The translations under genes were made by a program, and so were the position numbers. From Cryptomeria japonica (Eukaryota; Streptophyta; Pinopsida; Cupressales; Cupressaceae), in assembly GCF_030272615.1 (NCBI RefSeq), contig NC_081406.1, positions 472,058,400 to 472,122,399 of the forward strand: a DNA stretch of 64,000 nt. Direction: 5' to 3'. Each line of letters starts with the position of its first letter. The first letter of the stretch is position 1. Positions 11,565-21,025 of the stretch are shown one piece after another. Below the pieces are notes generated by a model, which searched no databases, had not been told where the DNA came from, and worked only from the letters and a program-made list of their open reading frames with translations.

Positions 11565-13544
11565 CTTGTTTGAAAGTTTTGAGGTTTTGGTGATTTATGA
11601 GGGATGGTGATGAAATGTTTTGATGATAGATAAGTGTTTTGTGAAATTTTTAGAAGATGGATCTCGAACACTGAAGGTTGGATGTTTAAAAAAGTTCTTT
11701 GTGAATTGCTCTTATGTTTTCAACAATTTGGATGTGATAAGGTATAGCAAGGTTTGAGATGTGTTACAAACCAAGATACCTAGCAATGAGAGGATGCAAT
11801 CATAAAATAGTTTTAACCTACGTAGAAATTCCTCTTAGGATGATTGATCCTAGATGTAGATACACCCTTAAAAGTGATTTGTTGGTTAGATTTAAGCAAT
11901 ATTTAAAAGAACTTAAGACAAGACCTTTTTGTGTTTTGATAGTTGAATGGTTTTGTGATGTTGTGAAGGTGAAAGTGGATAGAATATGAACCTCAATAAA
12001 AACTTTTTGTCACAAAGGGGGTTTCTACTTCTTCCTCTCTCTCAGGAGTTGGTGGTTCTCCTCGAGCTACATTGTAGGTGATACAAATTTTTGGAAAGAA
12101 AGCAGGGTTGATCTTGCCCCCTTTGTTTTTGTGATAACTCAAGGCTCTGTAGTGAGTAAATTCTCTATTTTTCAAAGGCTCTTTGTCGAATTCGTTGGAT
12201 TTGCCTTGAAGATATAAATTCATATGACACAAGAAGGCTCTGTGTGAGAGAAAAATTTGTCTATTGATATAGAAAAACTTCCTTCTTTTGATAAGAGCTT
12301 TTGAACTCAATGATCTCTTTTTCAATGTAGTCTTTTGATGAAGACTCCTTTTTCTCAAAATGTGAGTGATGGTAATACAAATTGATACTTTGTTTCACTT
12401 TTCATGTTTGTTTTTGTTGTTCAATGTTGATGTAAAATTGTGTTGGTTGAATACTTGGTTTTAAATTTGTTTTGAATTTTTTTGACAAGAAAACAGAGCA
12501 AGCACACAAGCACAATAAGTGTGGGTCTAGATCAACCCAATCATGAACTTTATTGACCCTTTTCAAATGTTTTGTATGTTTTTCCAAAAGCCTAAAGTTG
12601 ACTCAAATTGTTACTAGTCTAACACAAGATGAAGACAATTCAAACACACTTTATTCTTAAGGTCTATGACCAGTTGCGATATTTTCAGCCCACATCTTGA
12701 TATTTCTTGAACTTTGGTACTACATACCTTATGAATCCTGTCGTGGCAGGTAAGGATGTGATATACTAAGTCTTGTGCGAGCATAACATATAGATGATCC
12801 CTATGTTGGGGGAGTCACCACTTTTATCAAGCTACAAGTAGCCTTTCAAAAAAACCTATTTCTACTCAAGGAAATATATATGGTGAGTATCTTGGGAGCA
12901 AAAACATCTATGCTCTTGCACTGAACTTTTCACAAATATTCTCAATCAATAGAATAGGTGGGCTTCTAGAATAAAAGGTGTCTAGTAATGTTCGATGTTT
13001 TTGGACATAAGTTCATTTGGCAGTGACTCACTTAAGAGCCTTGTAACTTGTAGTGGGGCCCATATGTCCTTTCAACAAGTTACATTGTAGGAACAACTAT
13101 ACCCAAGGCTACAACTTTCGCTCTCACCTGATTTCTATAGCGGCTCAAAAGATTTACCGCATGAGGTCATTCCCAAGAGTGATGTGTCTCTTGGCAAGCC
13201 TCTCTTAAAAATAAAAATTTTGAGCGTTACTAACACTTTTCTCTTGCATCTAGGACCATGAAAGTCAAGGGAGAGGATAGTGTGTGTTAGAAGTAAGACC
13301 ACTCTACAAAATTTTGCACAAGTGTGCCAAACATTGAAAACACTTGTTCTTTTTAACTAGTTTATTGAAATCTGATTTAAATGCTATTTGGAGATGTTGC
13401 TCTAACAAACATGGTGTTCTTTTTAACTTCAAGGCAAAATGTTGTCTAATCTAGGAAAATGAAATCCTGGTCAACCAAATTGAAGCACATTTTTTCTTTA
13501 AGGGAAAATCGATTTCGGAAACAAAACTTGACAAGTTGTTGGTT
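11565..13544 (-). other. Leader of element C between the D insertion and gag
   Basis: This is the 5' untranslated leader in element orientation, continued at 20156-21025 beyond D. The one open stretch of note is 11993-12358 (121 codons, minus), rich in Lys, Arg and His, with no family I recognise. Some Tat-lineage elements such as Ogre carry an extra ORF upstream of gag, so it might be such a remnant, but chance is equally possible. Confidence 0.45.
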
Positions 13545-13549
13545 CTTTT

Positions 13550-14348
13550 TGTTGGCATATGTACACTCCAATGAGACATTGAATATGATTGAAGGTTTTT
13601 TCATTGATGGCAACCTTGCAATCCTATGGCACCAGCAAGACATTATACCGGCAAAGCATTACATCGGCAAGATAGTGCACCAGCATCAGCAGATCACTCT
13701 ACACCGACACCGACACAAAAGAAAACATGTATACCGGCACAGAGGCCGATAGGATTTTTGTTATGTAATATTTTGTTTATTATTGTAAGCCTACTTGGCA
13801 AATTGTAAAATGACTCTTATATATAAAGGAGATCATTGTAGACATTTGTAAGTAAGTTGAAGGAGTATTAAGGAAAATATTAGGTAGACCTAATGTGCGA
13901 AATATAGGTCAAAGGGTATATGTAAAGAACAGAGTAGGAACTAGTACTGAATCTGACATTAAAGATGCTATTGTAAAGCAGTACAAGTTATTGGATTAGT
14001 ATAATCCTTATTGTAAGTCAGTGTGACTTTCCATTGAGAAGTGAGCTCTAGGCAGTTGGCCTTCTTGCATGTGCAGGCCCCTATTGTAAGTAATATTATC
14101 TTATTGGCCAGTGAGTGAATATTGTGGGTCACAAATCCCACTGAGGTTTTTCTCACACTGGGTTTCCTTGTTAAACATCTTGTGTTATGGTGTATTTTTC
14201 ATGTGGGTGTTCTTGATTCTGTTTATTACATTATTTCTTGCATACCGGTACACTATTATATTATGTTCTACATGTTTTAACTTAAGAAATTCTCATTACT
14301 GGTTAGATACTGATTCACCCCCTCTCAGTATCTGTGGGACCCCTAACA
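13550..14348 (+). repeat. 5' LTR of element D
   Basis: It runs TGTTGGCATATG to CCCCTAACA and pairs with 19344-20150; the 3' copy is 8 bp longer, mostly from a C-run expansion near 20113. It contains a TATA box (13818-13827), the internal motif CATTGATGGCAACC near 13609, and a distal box CCCACTGAGG/TTTTTC near 14138 that is shared with the copia LTRs in this window. Confidence 0.95.
13818..13827 (+). promoter_or_regulatory. TATA box in the D 5' LTR
   Basis: TATATATAAA followed by GGAG is conserved unchanged in both D LTRs (second copy at about 19612-19621). It is the best candidate for the core promoter of the element, with transcription expected some 25-35 bp downstream. Confidence 0.65.
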
Positions 14349-14350
14349 AT

Positions 14351-14362
14351 TGGTATCAGAGC
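14351..14362 (+). other. Primer-binding site of D (initiator tRNA-Met)
   Basis: TGGTATCAGAGC lies two bases after the LTR end. It is complementary to the 3' end of plant initiator tRNA-Met, the usual primer of copia elements. The same 12 bases serve A, B, F and I in this window. Confidence 0.92.
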
Positions 14363-14419
14363 CTGGTCCTCTATTTTTGGAAGCCTAACAGCTTGAGGAA
14401 GATCTTGACATCGGTAAAG

Positions 14420-15514
14420 ATGGAAAATCTGATGAAGCAACTTGAAGGAGCTCTTACAGACTATGATGCAGAGAAATTAAAAAATATCAAATTAGAAGAT
14501 GATTTAAGGGCAGCTCAGGATATCATTCAGGCACTTCAAGAAAATTTTACTGTTGCAAGAAATAAGAGAAGAGAACTTTGTGAAAAATTGCAAAATGAGA
14601 ATGATGAAAAGGAATCACTCAATGATATGATAAGCAAGTTGAAACAAGAGATCGTGACAACAAAAAATGAAATGCAGGATATGACTATGAGATTTTGCAA
14701 AGAGATTGAGGATAGGAAGAAGAATGAAGAAGAATTGACCAGAAGACTAAGTGATGCAACAAATGAGAACACAAGACTTAGCTATGAAAATTACATGTTG
14801 AAGACAGATCTGATGCATACTCAGAATGACTCAAATGAACCGATGAGACAAAAAGAAATCTTGGAAAGAGAACTGGAAACTGCAAATCAACACAAAGAAA
14901 AATTCAAGAAAAGCTCAGAGGAACTTGGTACCTTGTTGAAGAATCAAAAACCAAAAGGTGACACTTCTAGAATTGGCTTTGAAGTTGGTGAAAGCTCCGG
15001 TACTACAAATACTCAGGATCACAACAAACCGATAAGACAACCTAATGCTTATAAATTCAATGGAAAATGCTTTAACTGTAATAAGTATGGTCATAGAGAA
15101 AATGAATGTAGATCTAGGAATTATCAGAATATCAACACACCCACCGGTCAATGTTCAAAATGCAACAAAGTTGGTCACAACTCTGAAAACTGCAGAATGA
15201 ATGTGAGATGTTATGTTTGTGGAAGATTTGGACATTTATCAAATCAATGTAGAACACAAACCGGCATAGGTTATGGGAAATCTATTCAGAAGAATAATGT
15301 AACTTGTTATGCATGTAACAATATTGGGCATATTGCTAAATTTTGTAGAAGTAAAGGAACACCAATAGACAACAAAAGTGCTAGCTTGAAAGGTAAAGAA
15401 AAAGTTGAAGAGGTTAAGCAAGAATTCTCAAAACTATGGATTAGAAAAGCTGATCTAAATATTAGAAATACTTCTCCATCGGTAGAACCAACCAATGCTT
15501 CACCGGCAGGATAG
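14420..15514 (+). CDS. D ORF1: coiled-coil protein with four CCHC zinc knuckles (gag-like)
   Basis: The frame is open without a break for 364 codons. I chose Met 14420 (M-E-N-L-M-K-Q-L-E-G), the first Met after the primer site; the open frame itself extends back into the LTR. Residues 1-175 are Glu/Lys/Leu/Asn-rich with heptad spacing, a probable long coiled coil. Residues about 217-309 carry four CX2CX4HX4C knuckles: C-F-N-C...H...C, C-S-K-C, C-Y-V-C and C-Y-A-C. They should bind nucleic acid, as in gag nucleocapsid. No capsid domain is visible. The stop TAG lies where a near-repeat downstream has CAG (G-Q-S), so the ancestral frame probably ran 20 codons further to TAA at 15575. Confidence 0.85.
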   Translation: MENLMKQLEGALTDYDAEKLKNIKLEDDLRAAQDIIQALQENFTVARNKRRELCEKLQNENDEKESLNDMISKLKQEIVTTKNEMQDMTMRFCKEIEDRKKNEEELTRRLSDATNENTRLSYENYMLKTDLMHTQNDSNEPMRQKEILERELETANQHKEKFKKSSEELGTLLKNQKPKGDTSRIGFEVGESSGTTNTQDHNKPIRQPNAYKFNGKCFNCNKYGHRENECRSRNYQNINTPTGQCSKCNKVGHNSENCRMNVRCYVCGRFGHLSNQCRTQTGIGYGKSIQKNNVTCYACNNIGHIAKFCRSKGTPIDNKSASLKGKEKVEEVKQEFSKLWIRKADLNIRNTSPSVEPTNASPAG

Positions 15515-15817
15515 AGTGATGCTTCACTGGAAGGACAGAGCAGTGCTCCACCGGCAGGAAGTTTTTCATCTAATTAAAGAAAATTTCTTTGAGGGTTTGG
15601 CAATCTATTGATACATGTGCTAATTATTCCCTCGGTTAGAGATAAGAAGTTGAAAATTACTTATTACTGACAAACAATGTTAAGTGAATACTTAACCGGC
15701 ATACAATTAATGTGGTAGATGGTGAAAAGACATTATAAAAACAAGGTTTTGGCTCCATTCCATTTCACCATGATTTCAAATTTTTCAGAGAGCGTGAAGA
15801 TTCTGAGCTAAGGCATT

Positions 15818-18800
15818 TTGAGCAAGAAGCAAGCACACTCCAAGCAATCATCCACCCAAAGCAGTAAAAGGTATTTAATCATGGCATCCACCTCTACAAT
15901 TGAATACATAGCAAACCCTACTGTTGTTGAAGTAATAAAAATACCTAGGCCCGTATTTCAGTTAGTTCTCGAGAGAGCAAAGAAGGATGATACCTTAGGT
16001 GCTTTTTCTCAAATCCCTAAGGGAGTTGTATATGCTGAAGACCCCAGAATGTACATCCACTGCAACATTGAAGAGTTAGGAGATGAGGAAATCAAAACCA
16101 TGTATAAAACCGTGATATGTGATGATACCGACATTGTTAAAGATAAACACAAGATTATTGAGACCCTAGGATTTACTGAAATCCTTAGCATTCCTGAATT
16201 TCCTAAGGATGTGATTAGGATAGTTTTAAGCAGAGTTCATGGAGAATTTTTCTGGTTAGATGCAATCCATAAGATCACCAAGGAAGTTGTGAAAGCTGTC
16301 ACAGGGTTACCGACCACCGATAAGAGACCAGATAAAACCAAGAAGGTTCCCAATGACCTAGTTATAAACCTAACTAGTGCAACATTTGACAAGAGGTCTC
16401 TAAGGGTTAATGTTGTAAAAGATGTCAATGTGAGATTCATCAGTATGATATTAGGTTATAAACCCACTCATGCTAATAGACTTAATTCAGTTTCAAGTTT
16501 ATGCATTAAGAGTGCTTATGATATGGTAACAGACAATGCAAAAATTGACATATGTGAATGGTTAAAGGATGAACTAATTGACAACCTTGGAAAGATCAAG
16601 AAGGACAAGAAAGGAACTTTCAGATTTGGAAATCTGTTAGTATGCCTAATGCTACATGTAACAAAATAGGTTCCCAATATAGGTTATAAAGAACTTGGAT
16701 ATGACATACCGGTAGGAAAAAAATTGACTGAACTATTTAATAACATGGGTGAGAACAAGGAGAACAACATTAATGACTTCTTTCAAGAATTAAAGACCAA
16801 AATGAAGAAAAGAGTAATGTTATCTTAGAAAATAGTAGACAAATACAAAGATGATATATTCTTTGTTATTAAGAAAGATGAAATCTGGATGGAAGCGGTC
16901 ATCCCAAGGACAATTTGGGTAACCGAGATGGGCTATGAAACAAATGACCACATAGTTGAAACATATGCTAAAGCACTTCTGGAAGCCCCCAATGAACCTA
17001 AGGAAGAAGTATTTGGTAGTGCTGAGACTATAGAAAGCCAAATACAATCAAAGAAAAGAGTAAAGAAGGTTGAGGCATTTGTAAGGAAAGGGTCCAGACA
17101 AGCAAAAGCCATTAAGGAAGATGTATTAAAGAAAACTAGCATAACAGAGGATGAGTTGGTAGCTCCACAACCTGAAACTCACCTATCACCGGTAGGTACT
17201 TCTTCAAAAGGTGACATGCTAGCAACTTTTAAAAGAGTTGTAAGAAAAAGAGATCCCTCACCAACAACCACACCTTCACCTAGAAGAATAAGGCAAAAGC
17301 AACAAGCAGTGAGATCTCTGGTTAGAAAGGCCACACCAAAGAAGAAGTCGACACCTAAGAAGAAGAAAAGGACAAATAGAGACTTGGCCCCTCTTGATAT
17401 ACTGCTAAATGAAATCACAGAGGAAGGAAAACTGAAGAACATAGAGAAAATTTATGACACTCTAACTGCTGATGAGAAAGAGCAAGTTGAGAACAGTATT
17501 ATACTGCATATGGACATGTACAAGAAATTTCTGATGGAAGTAGTCAATGAAATTCCTGATGAATTATTCAAAAGACTTGAGGCCAGAAGGCAAGCAGTGA
17601 TAGAATTAGATAAGAAAATAAAAATTGAGAAGCTACATGCTGTATATCTGGTAAACTCTCCAAAAGAAATTGATGATTTGATTGCTCAAGCAAATCGGTC
17701 AGTATTCTCTACTGCACACCGGCATATTTCACTAATGGCAGGAAGAGTTAATGAAGTGACAGAGGAAATAGAAGATGGATGGGATATATTCCTGGTTGAC
17801 AAAGAAAAACAAGAAGAGTACAGGAACCCTAAACCTATAAAGGTATATTAGAAAGATAGAGACAAAGGGAAAGGTAAAGTTGGTGGACCACCAAGCATCA
17901 AAGTTAAAGACAACCTACCTCCACGGATGAAAATAACAACTACTGAAGATCAACCAGTAGCAGAAAGTATGGAGGTAGAGGATAACAATCCTAATTCTGA
18001 AGTCCTATATACTGTGAATGTTGATACTCAGAAGATCAACATAATAGTAGACAAAGATACAACTAATAAGTCAAATATGGCTAATGAGCCTCCGGTAGCA
18101 GGGGAAATAGAGAAATTGGCAGAAGATATAGAGAAAAAGGTAGAGACTGAAGCACAGATTGAGACAACACAACATACAGAGCTAAAGGCTCCGGAACAAC
18201 ATCAACCAGAACAGGTACATAAGGAAACAATGCCACCGGTAACTAGTGAAGTAGGAAAACCAGTGCTTAAAGAAATGCAGACACAAATTGACCTACCAGA
18301 GGTCAATACAAGCATGGTTACTTCCACCGGTACTCAGATTGTTGGATCATCATCAACATTCAAATCAACAAATGTGACTGAGGTATTACTTGACTCTATC
18401 AAGAAAATAACTGACTACAACTCACAGGCTTATAAAGAAATTGATGATTCTATACCAATTTTGAAGGTAATAGCTCCCAACTGTAATATAGATAATAAAT
18501 ATTCTGTAGGACAATTGGATACATTGTGTAAATATATCTCAGAAAACATTTGGAAAATAAAGGAAGAGTCAGTGAAGGATAAGGTAGAAATTGAAAAACA
18601 TAAATTCTTTGATGAGGAAATAAAGAAGTGTAACAGAGATTTTGACACACTTCTACCGGAACTATGTAATTTATTGAAAGAATACAAAAATCTGTATAAA
18701 GATACATGTAAAACAAACTTTTTGACTGTAGATATTGACAAGAAAATAAGCAAGGCACAAGATGAGATAAATAAAATTGCAGACAACTTTGTCAACTCAC

Positions 18801-18832
18801 CTATACACTATCAATTTTTGAAGAGAAGATAG
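15818..18832 (+). pseudogene. D ORF2: large unknown protein, interrupted by three amber codons
   Basis: One frame is open over about 1,005 codons except for TAG at 16667, 16826 and 17849. The start may be Met 15818 or Met 15881 (M-A-S-T-S-T-I-E-Y). The first 270 residues look globular (for example F-W-L-D-A-I-H-K-I-T-K and V-T-G-L-P-T-T). Around 17080-17380 there is a strongly basic Lys/Arg/Pro segment with K-K-K-S-T-P-K-K-K-K-R, possibly nuclear-localising or nucleic-acid-binding. The rest is acidic, Gln/Thr/Pro-rich and helical. I recognise no domain and see no catalytic motif of protease, integrase or RT. The reading continues in another frame at 18811. Confidence 0.75.
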
Positions 18833-19128
18833 CAAATTTTGAGGAAGAACTACTCAAATTAGAAAGGGAGAAAGAAAGAATAATAAACAAGGCAAAACAT
18901 TTGAGATCTAAACTAAGTCCAAGATTGGACTATTTAGCATCTCCGTGGAAGGAAATTTCTGAGGCATTAACATAGGGAAGCAAAACACTAGGAGAGCATT
19001 TGCAGCATCTCACCGGTATAGTGAAGAGAACTGAGACAACAATAAAAGATAGTAAGAAGTTTATGGATAGTCTAAACTTGATTTTGGGAGATCTTTTTCA
19101 GATTGTAACTACCCAGCTACAAGGTTGA
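18811..19128 (+). pseudogene. D ORF2 C-terminal coiled-coil tail (shifted frame)
   Basis: In the -1 frame relative to ORF2, the reading F-E-E-K-I-A-N-F-E-E-E-L-L-K-L-E-R-E-K continues the helical character. It runs to TGA at 19126 with one TAG at 18973. The shift falls at a run of five T near 18812-18817, so a one-base indel is the simplest cause. Programmed frameshifting cannot be excluded from one copy. No ATG begins this tail. Confidence 0.6.
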
Positions 19129-19329
19129 GGTTATGGATAGATGAAACTACAAACTCTACTGACATCTTGACAACCTTTGTCATTGATGCCAAAGGGGGAG
19201 TAGTGGGATGAGAAAATTCAAAACATAGGAATCATATGCTCAGGGGGAGCTCTCACATTTTTGGTAACATGATTGGACTACACATTTTTGGTTACTTTTT
19301 GAAATTTCTCATGAGTGTTGCCATCAATG

Positions 19330-19343
19330 CCAAAGGGGGAGAT
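19330..19343 (+). other. Polypurine tract of D
   Basis: CCAAAGGGGGAGAT directly precedes the 3' LTR. An upstream twin (CATTGATGCCAAAGGGGGAG) lies at about 19181-19200. A 13-bp inverted repeat, GTTGCCATCAATG (19317-19329) and CATTGATGGCAAC (19396-19408), brackets the tract and the U3 start. Confidence 0.88.
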
Positions 19344-20150
19344 TGTTGGCATATGCACACTCCAATGAGACATTGAATATGATTGAAGGTTTTGTCATTG
19401 ATGGCAACCTTGCAATCCTATGGAACCAGCAAGACATTATACTGGCAAAGCATTACACTGGCAAGATAGTGCACCGACATCAGCAGATCACTCTACACTG
19501 ACACCGGCACATAAGAAAATGTGTATACCGACATAGAGGCCGAAAGGATTATTATTATGAAATATTTTGTTTATTATTGTAAGCCGACTTGGCAAATTGT
19601 AAAATGACTCTTATATATAAAGGAGATCATTGTAGATATTTGTAAGTAAGTTGAAGGAGTATTAAGGAAAATATTAGGCAGACCTAATGTGCAAAATATA
19701 GGTCAAAGGGTATATGTAAAGAATAGAGTAGGAACCGGTACTGAATCTGGCATTGAAGATGCTATTGTAAAGCAGTACAAGTTATTGGATTAGTATAATC
19801 CTTATTGTAAGTTAGTGTGACTTTCCATTGAGCAGTGAGCTCTAGGCAGTTGGCCTTCCTGCATGTGCAGGCCCCTATTGTAAGTAATATTCTCTTATTG
19901 GCCAATGAGTGAATATTGTGGGTCACAAATCCCACTGAGGTTTTTCCCACACCGGGTTTCCTCGTTAAACATCTTGTGTTATGGTGTATTTTTCATGTGG
20001 GTGTTCTTGATTCTATTTATTACATTATTTCTTGCATACCGGTACACTGTTATATTATGTTCTGCATGTTTTAACTTAAGAAATTATCATTACCGGTTAG
20101 ATACTGATTCACCCCCTCCCCCCCTCTCAGTATCTGTGGGACCCCTAACA
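19344..20150 (+). repeat. 3' LTR of element D
   Basis: It runs TGTTGGCATATG to CCCCTAACA, followed by TSD CTTTT at 20151-20155. Compared with the 5' LTR, about three quarters of the differences are transitions, many at CG, CAG or CTG sites. That pattern fits deamination of methylated cytosine. Confidence 0.95.
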
Positions 20151-20155
20151 CTTTT

Positions 20156-21025
20156 TAACTTTCAAAAATTAAAATTGATTGTGATTTTTAAACTTTGCAA
20201 GAAAATGAAATTTGTTTGTTTGTTTTAAGCCCAAAATTAAAGATTGTTCCTAACTTGCAAGAAAAACAGAGTTGTTTGATTTAGTTTGTGGTTCTTTTTA
20301 ACTTGAAAAATGAGGTTCTTTTTAAAGCTTCAAATTGAATCTTTTTAATTTATTTTTTATAACCCAAATGAAAAGTGAAGTTGTTTTTAATCCAAAAGAG
20401 AAAGTGAGTTATTTTTAGTCCAACTTTAAAACAAAGTTAGAAAATAGAAAGAAATTAAACTTCCTAATTTAACTCTTCAAATCCTGCAAAAAGTGTTAGC
20501 AAAAACCTGCATAAAAAAACAAAACAGTTAGCGAAAAAAGAAGTTTTTGGTGGGCTTCTACAAGCCTAAATTTTTTTATTTTTGGTTACAATATTTTTTT
20601 TTACAACTCTTTGTTACAATAGCACTACTTTGTGTAAACACAGAAGTGCTATTTAACACAAATACGCTAAATGATCGACAAGAGCACTAAAAGTATGCCA
20701 AAGGCGCTATGAAATGAACAAAAGCGCTAAAAGAATCTATCAGACAGAATGAAAATTTTGTCAAACAGAGAGTGCAAAAGCACTAAACTAGTTGTAATAG
20801 TTCTATTTAACTATCAATAGTGCTAATACATGGACAAAGACACTAATCTACATACAAAAGTGCTAAATGAAAGACAGAAGCGCTAAAACTCCAACTTTCA
20901 AAGGTGCTAAAGCATGTTCAATAGCACTAAAGCGCAACCTGTTTGGAAATTTCAACAATTGAAAAAGTTAGTAGTTTTTGATTCGATCAGAAGGTTGCAT
21001 GTTCGATTCATGTGGGTTCACCAAA
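20156..21025 (-). other. First part of the C leader, with a degenerate GCGCTAAA/GCACTAAA array
   Basis: From 20621 to 20931 about fourteen copies of G[CT][AG]CTAA[AT]-like words occur at uneven spacing of 12-40 bp. Examples are at 20646, 20683, 20724, 20780, 20820, 20860, 20880, 20904 and 20924. Several are preceded by ACAAAA or ACAGAA. No coding sequence is evident. In element orientation the array follows the primer site. Confidence 0.6.
20985..21023 (-). other. Extended primer-binding site of C, resembling the 3' half of tRNA-Trp
   Basis: The plus strand reads GATCAGAAGGTTGC, then TGTTCGATTCA, then GGGTTCACCA, ending two bases from the 5' LTR. From memory of plant nuclear tRNA-Trp (CCA), this matches its variable arm, T arm, acceptor strand and CCA, with about two substitutions and one missing base. 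The 12-18 nt complementary to the tRNA end are the expected primer site. The remaining similarity, 20 or more nt, is unusual. It is not a tRNA gene because there is no 5' half. Confidence 0.75.

Larger units (their letters stand above)
13550..20150 (+). mobile_element. Non-autonomous LTR retrotransposon D with a zinc-knuckle protein and a large unknown protein
   Basis: This complete element has LTRs at 13550-14348 and 19344-20150, TSD CTTTT (13545-13549 and 20151-20155), an initiator-Met primer site and a polypurine tract. The 5.0-kb interior has two plus-strand reading frames covering most of it (14420-15514 and 15818-19128) but no protease, integrase, RT or RNase H motif. I counted about 41 substitutions between the LTRs over 799 bp (near 5 percent), so it is moderately young. 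It is inserted in the leader of C in the opposite orientation. It resembles described gag-only elements (TR-GAG) in concept, but the second long frame sets it apart. Confidence 0.93.

Noticed and set aside
11993-12358. Leader protein gene of C
   Set aside because: The frame is basic and open but has no recognised family and no second copy to compare; kept only as a remark on the leader.
14111-14419. Start of D ORF1 inside the LTR
   Set aside because: The open frame extends back into the 5' LTR by chance; the same text in the 3' LTR is not followed by ORF1. Met 14420, after the primer site, is the sensible start.
14420-15514. D as an integrated plant pararetrovirus or other virus
   Set aside because: CCHC knuckles occur in viral coat proteins, but D has LTRs, a TSD, a primer site and a polypurine tract and no RT or movement-protein motif.
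20985-21023. tRNA-Trp gene
   Set aside because: Only the 3' half is present, there is no D arm or 5' acceptor strand, and the position two bases from an LTR end fits a primer site.
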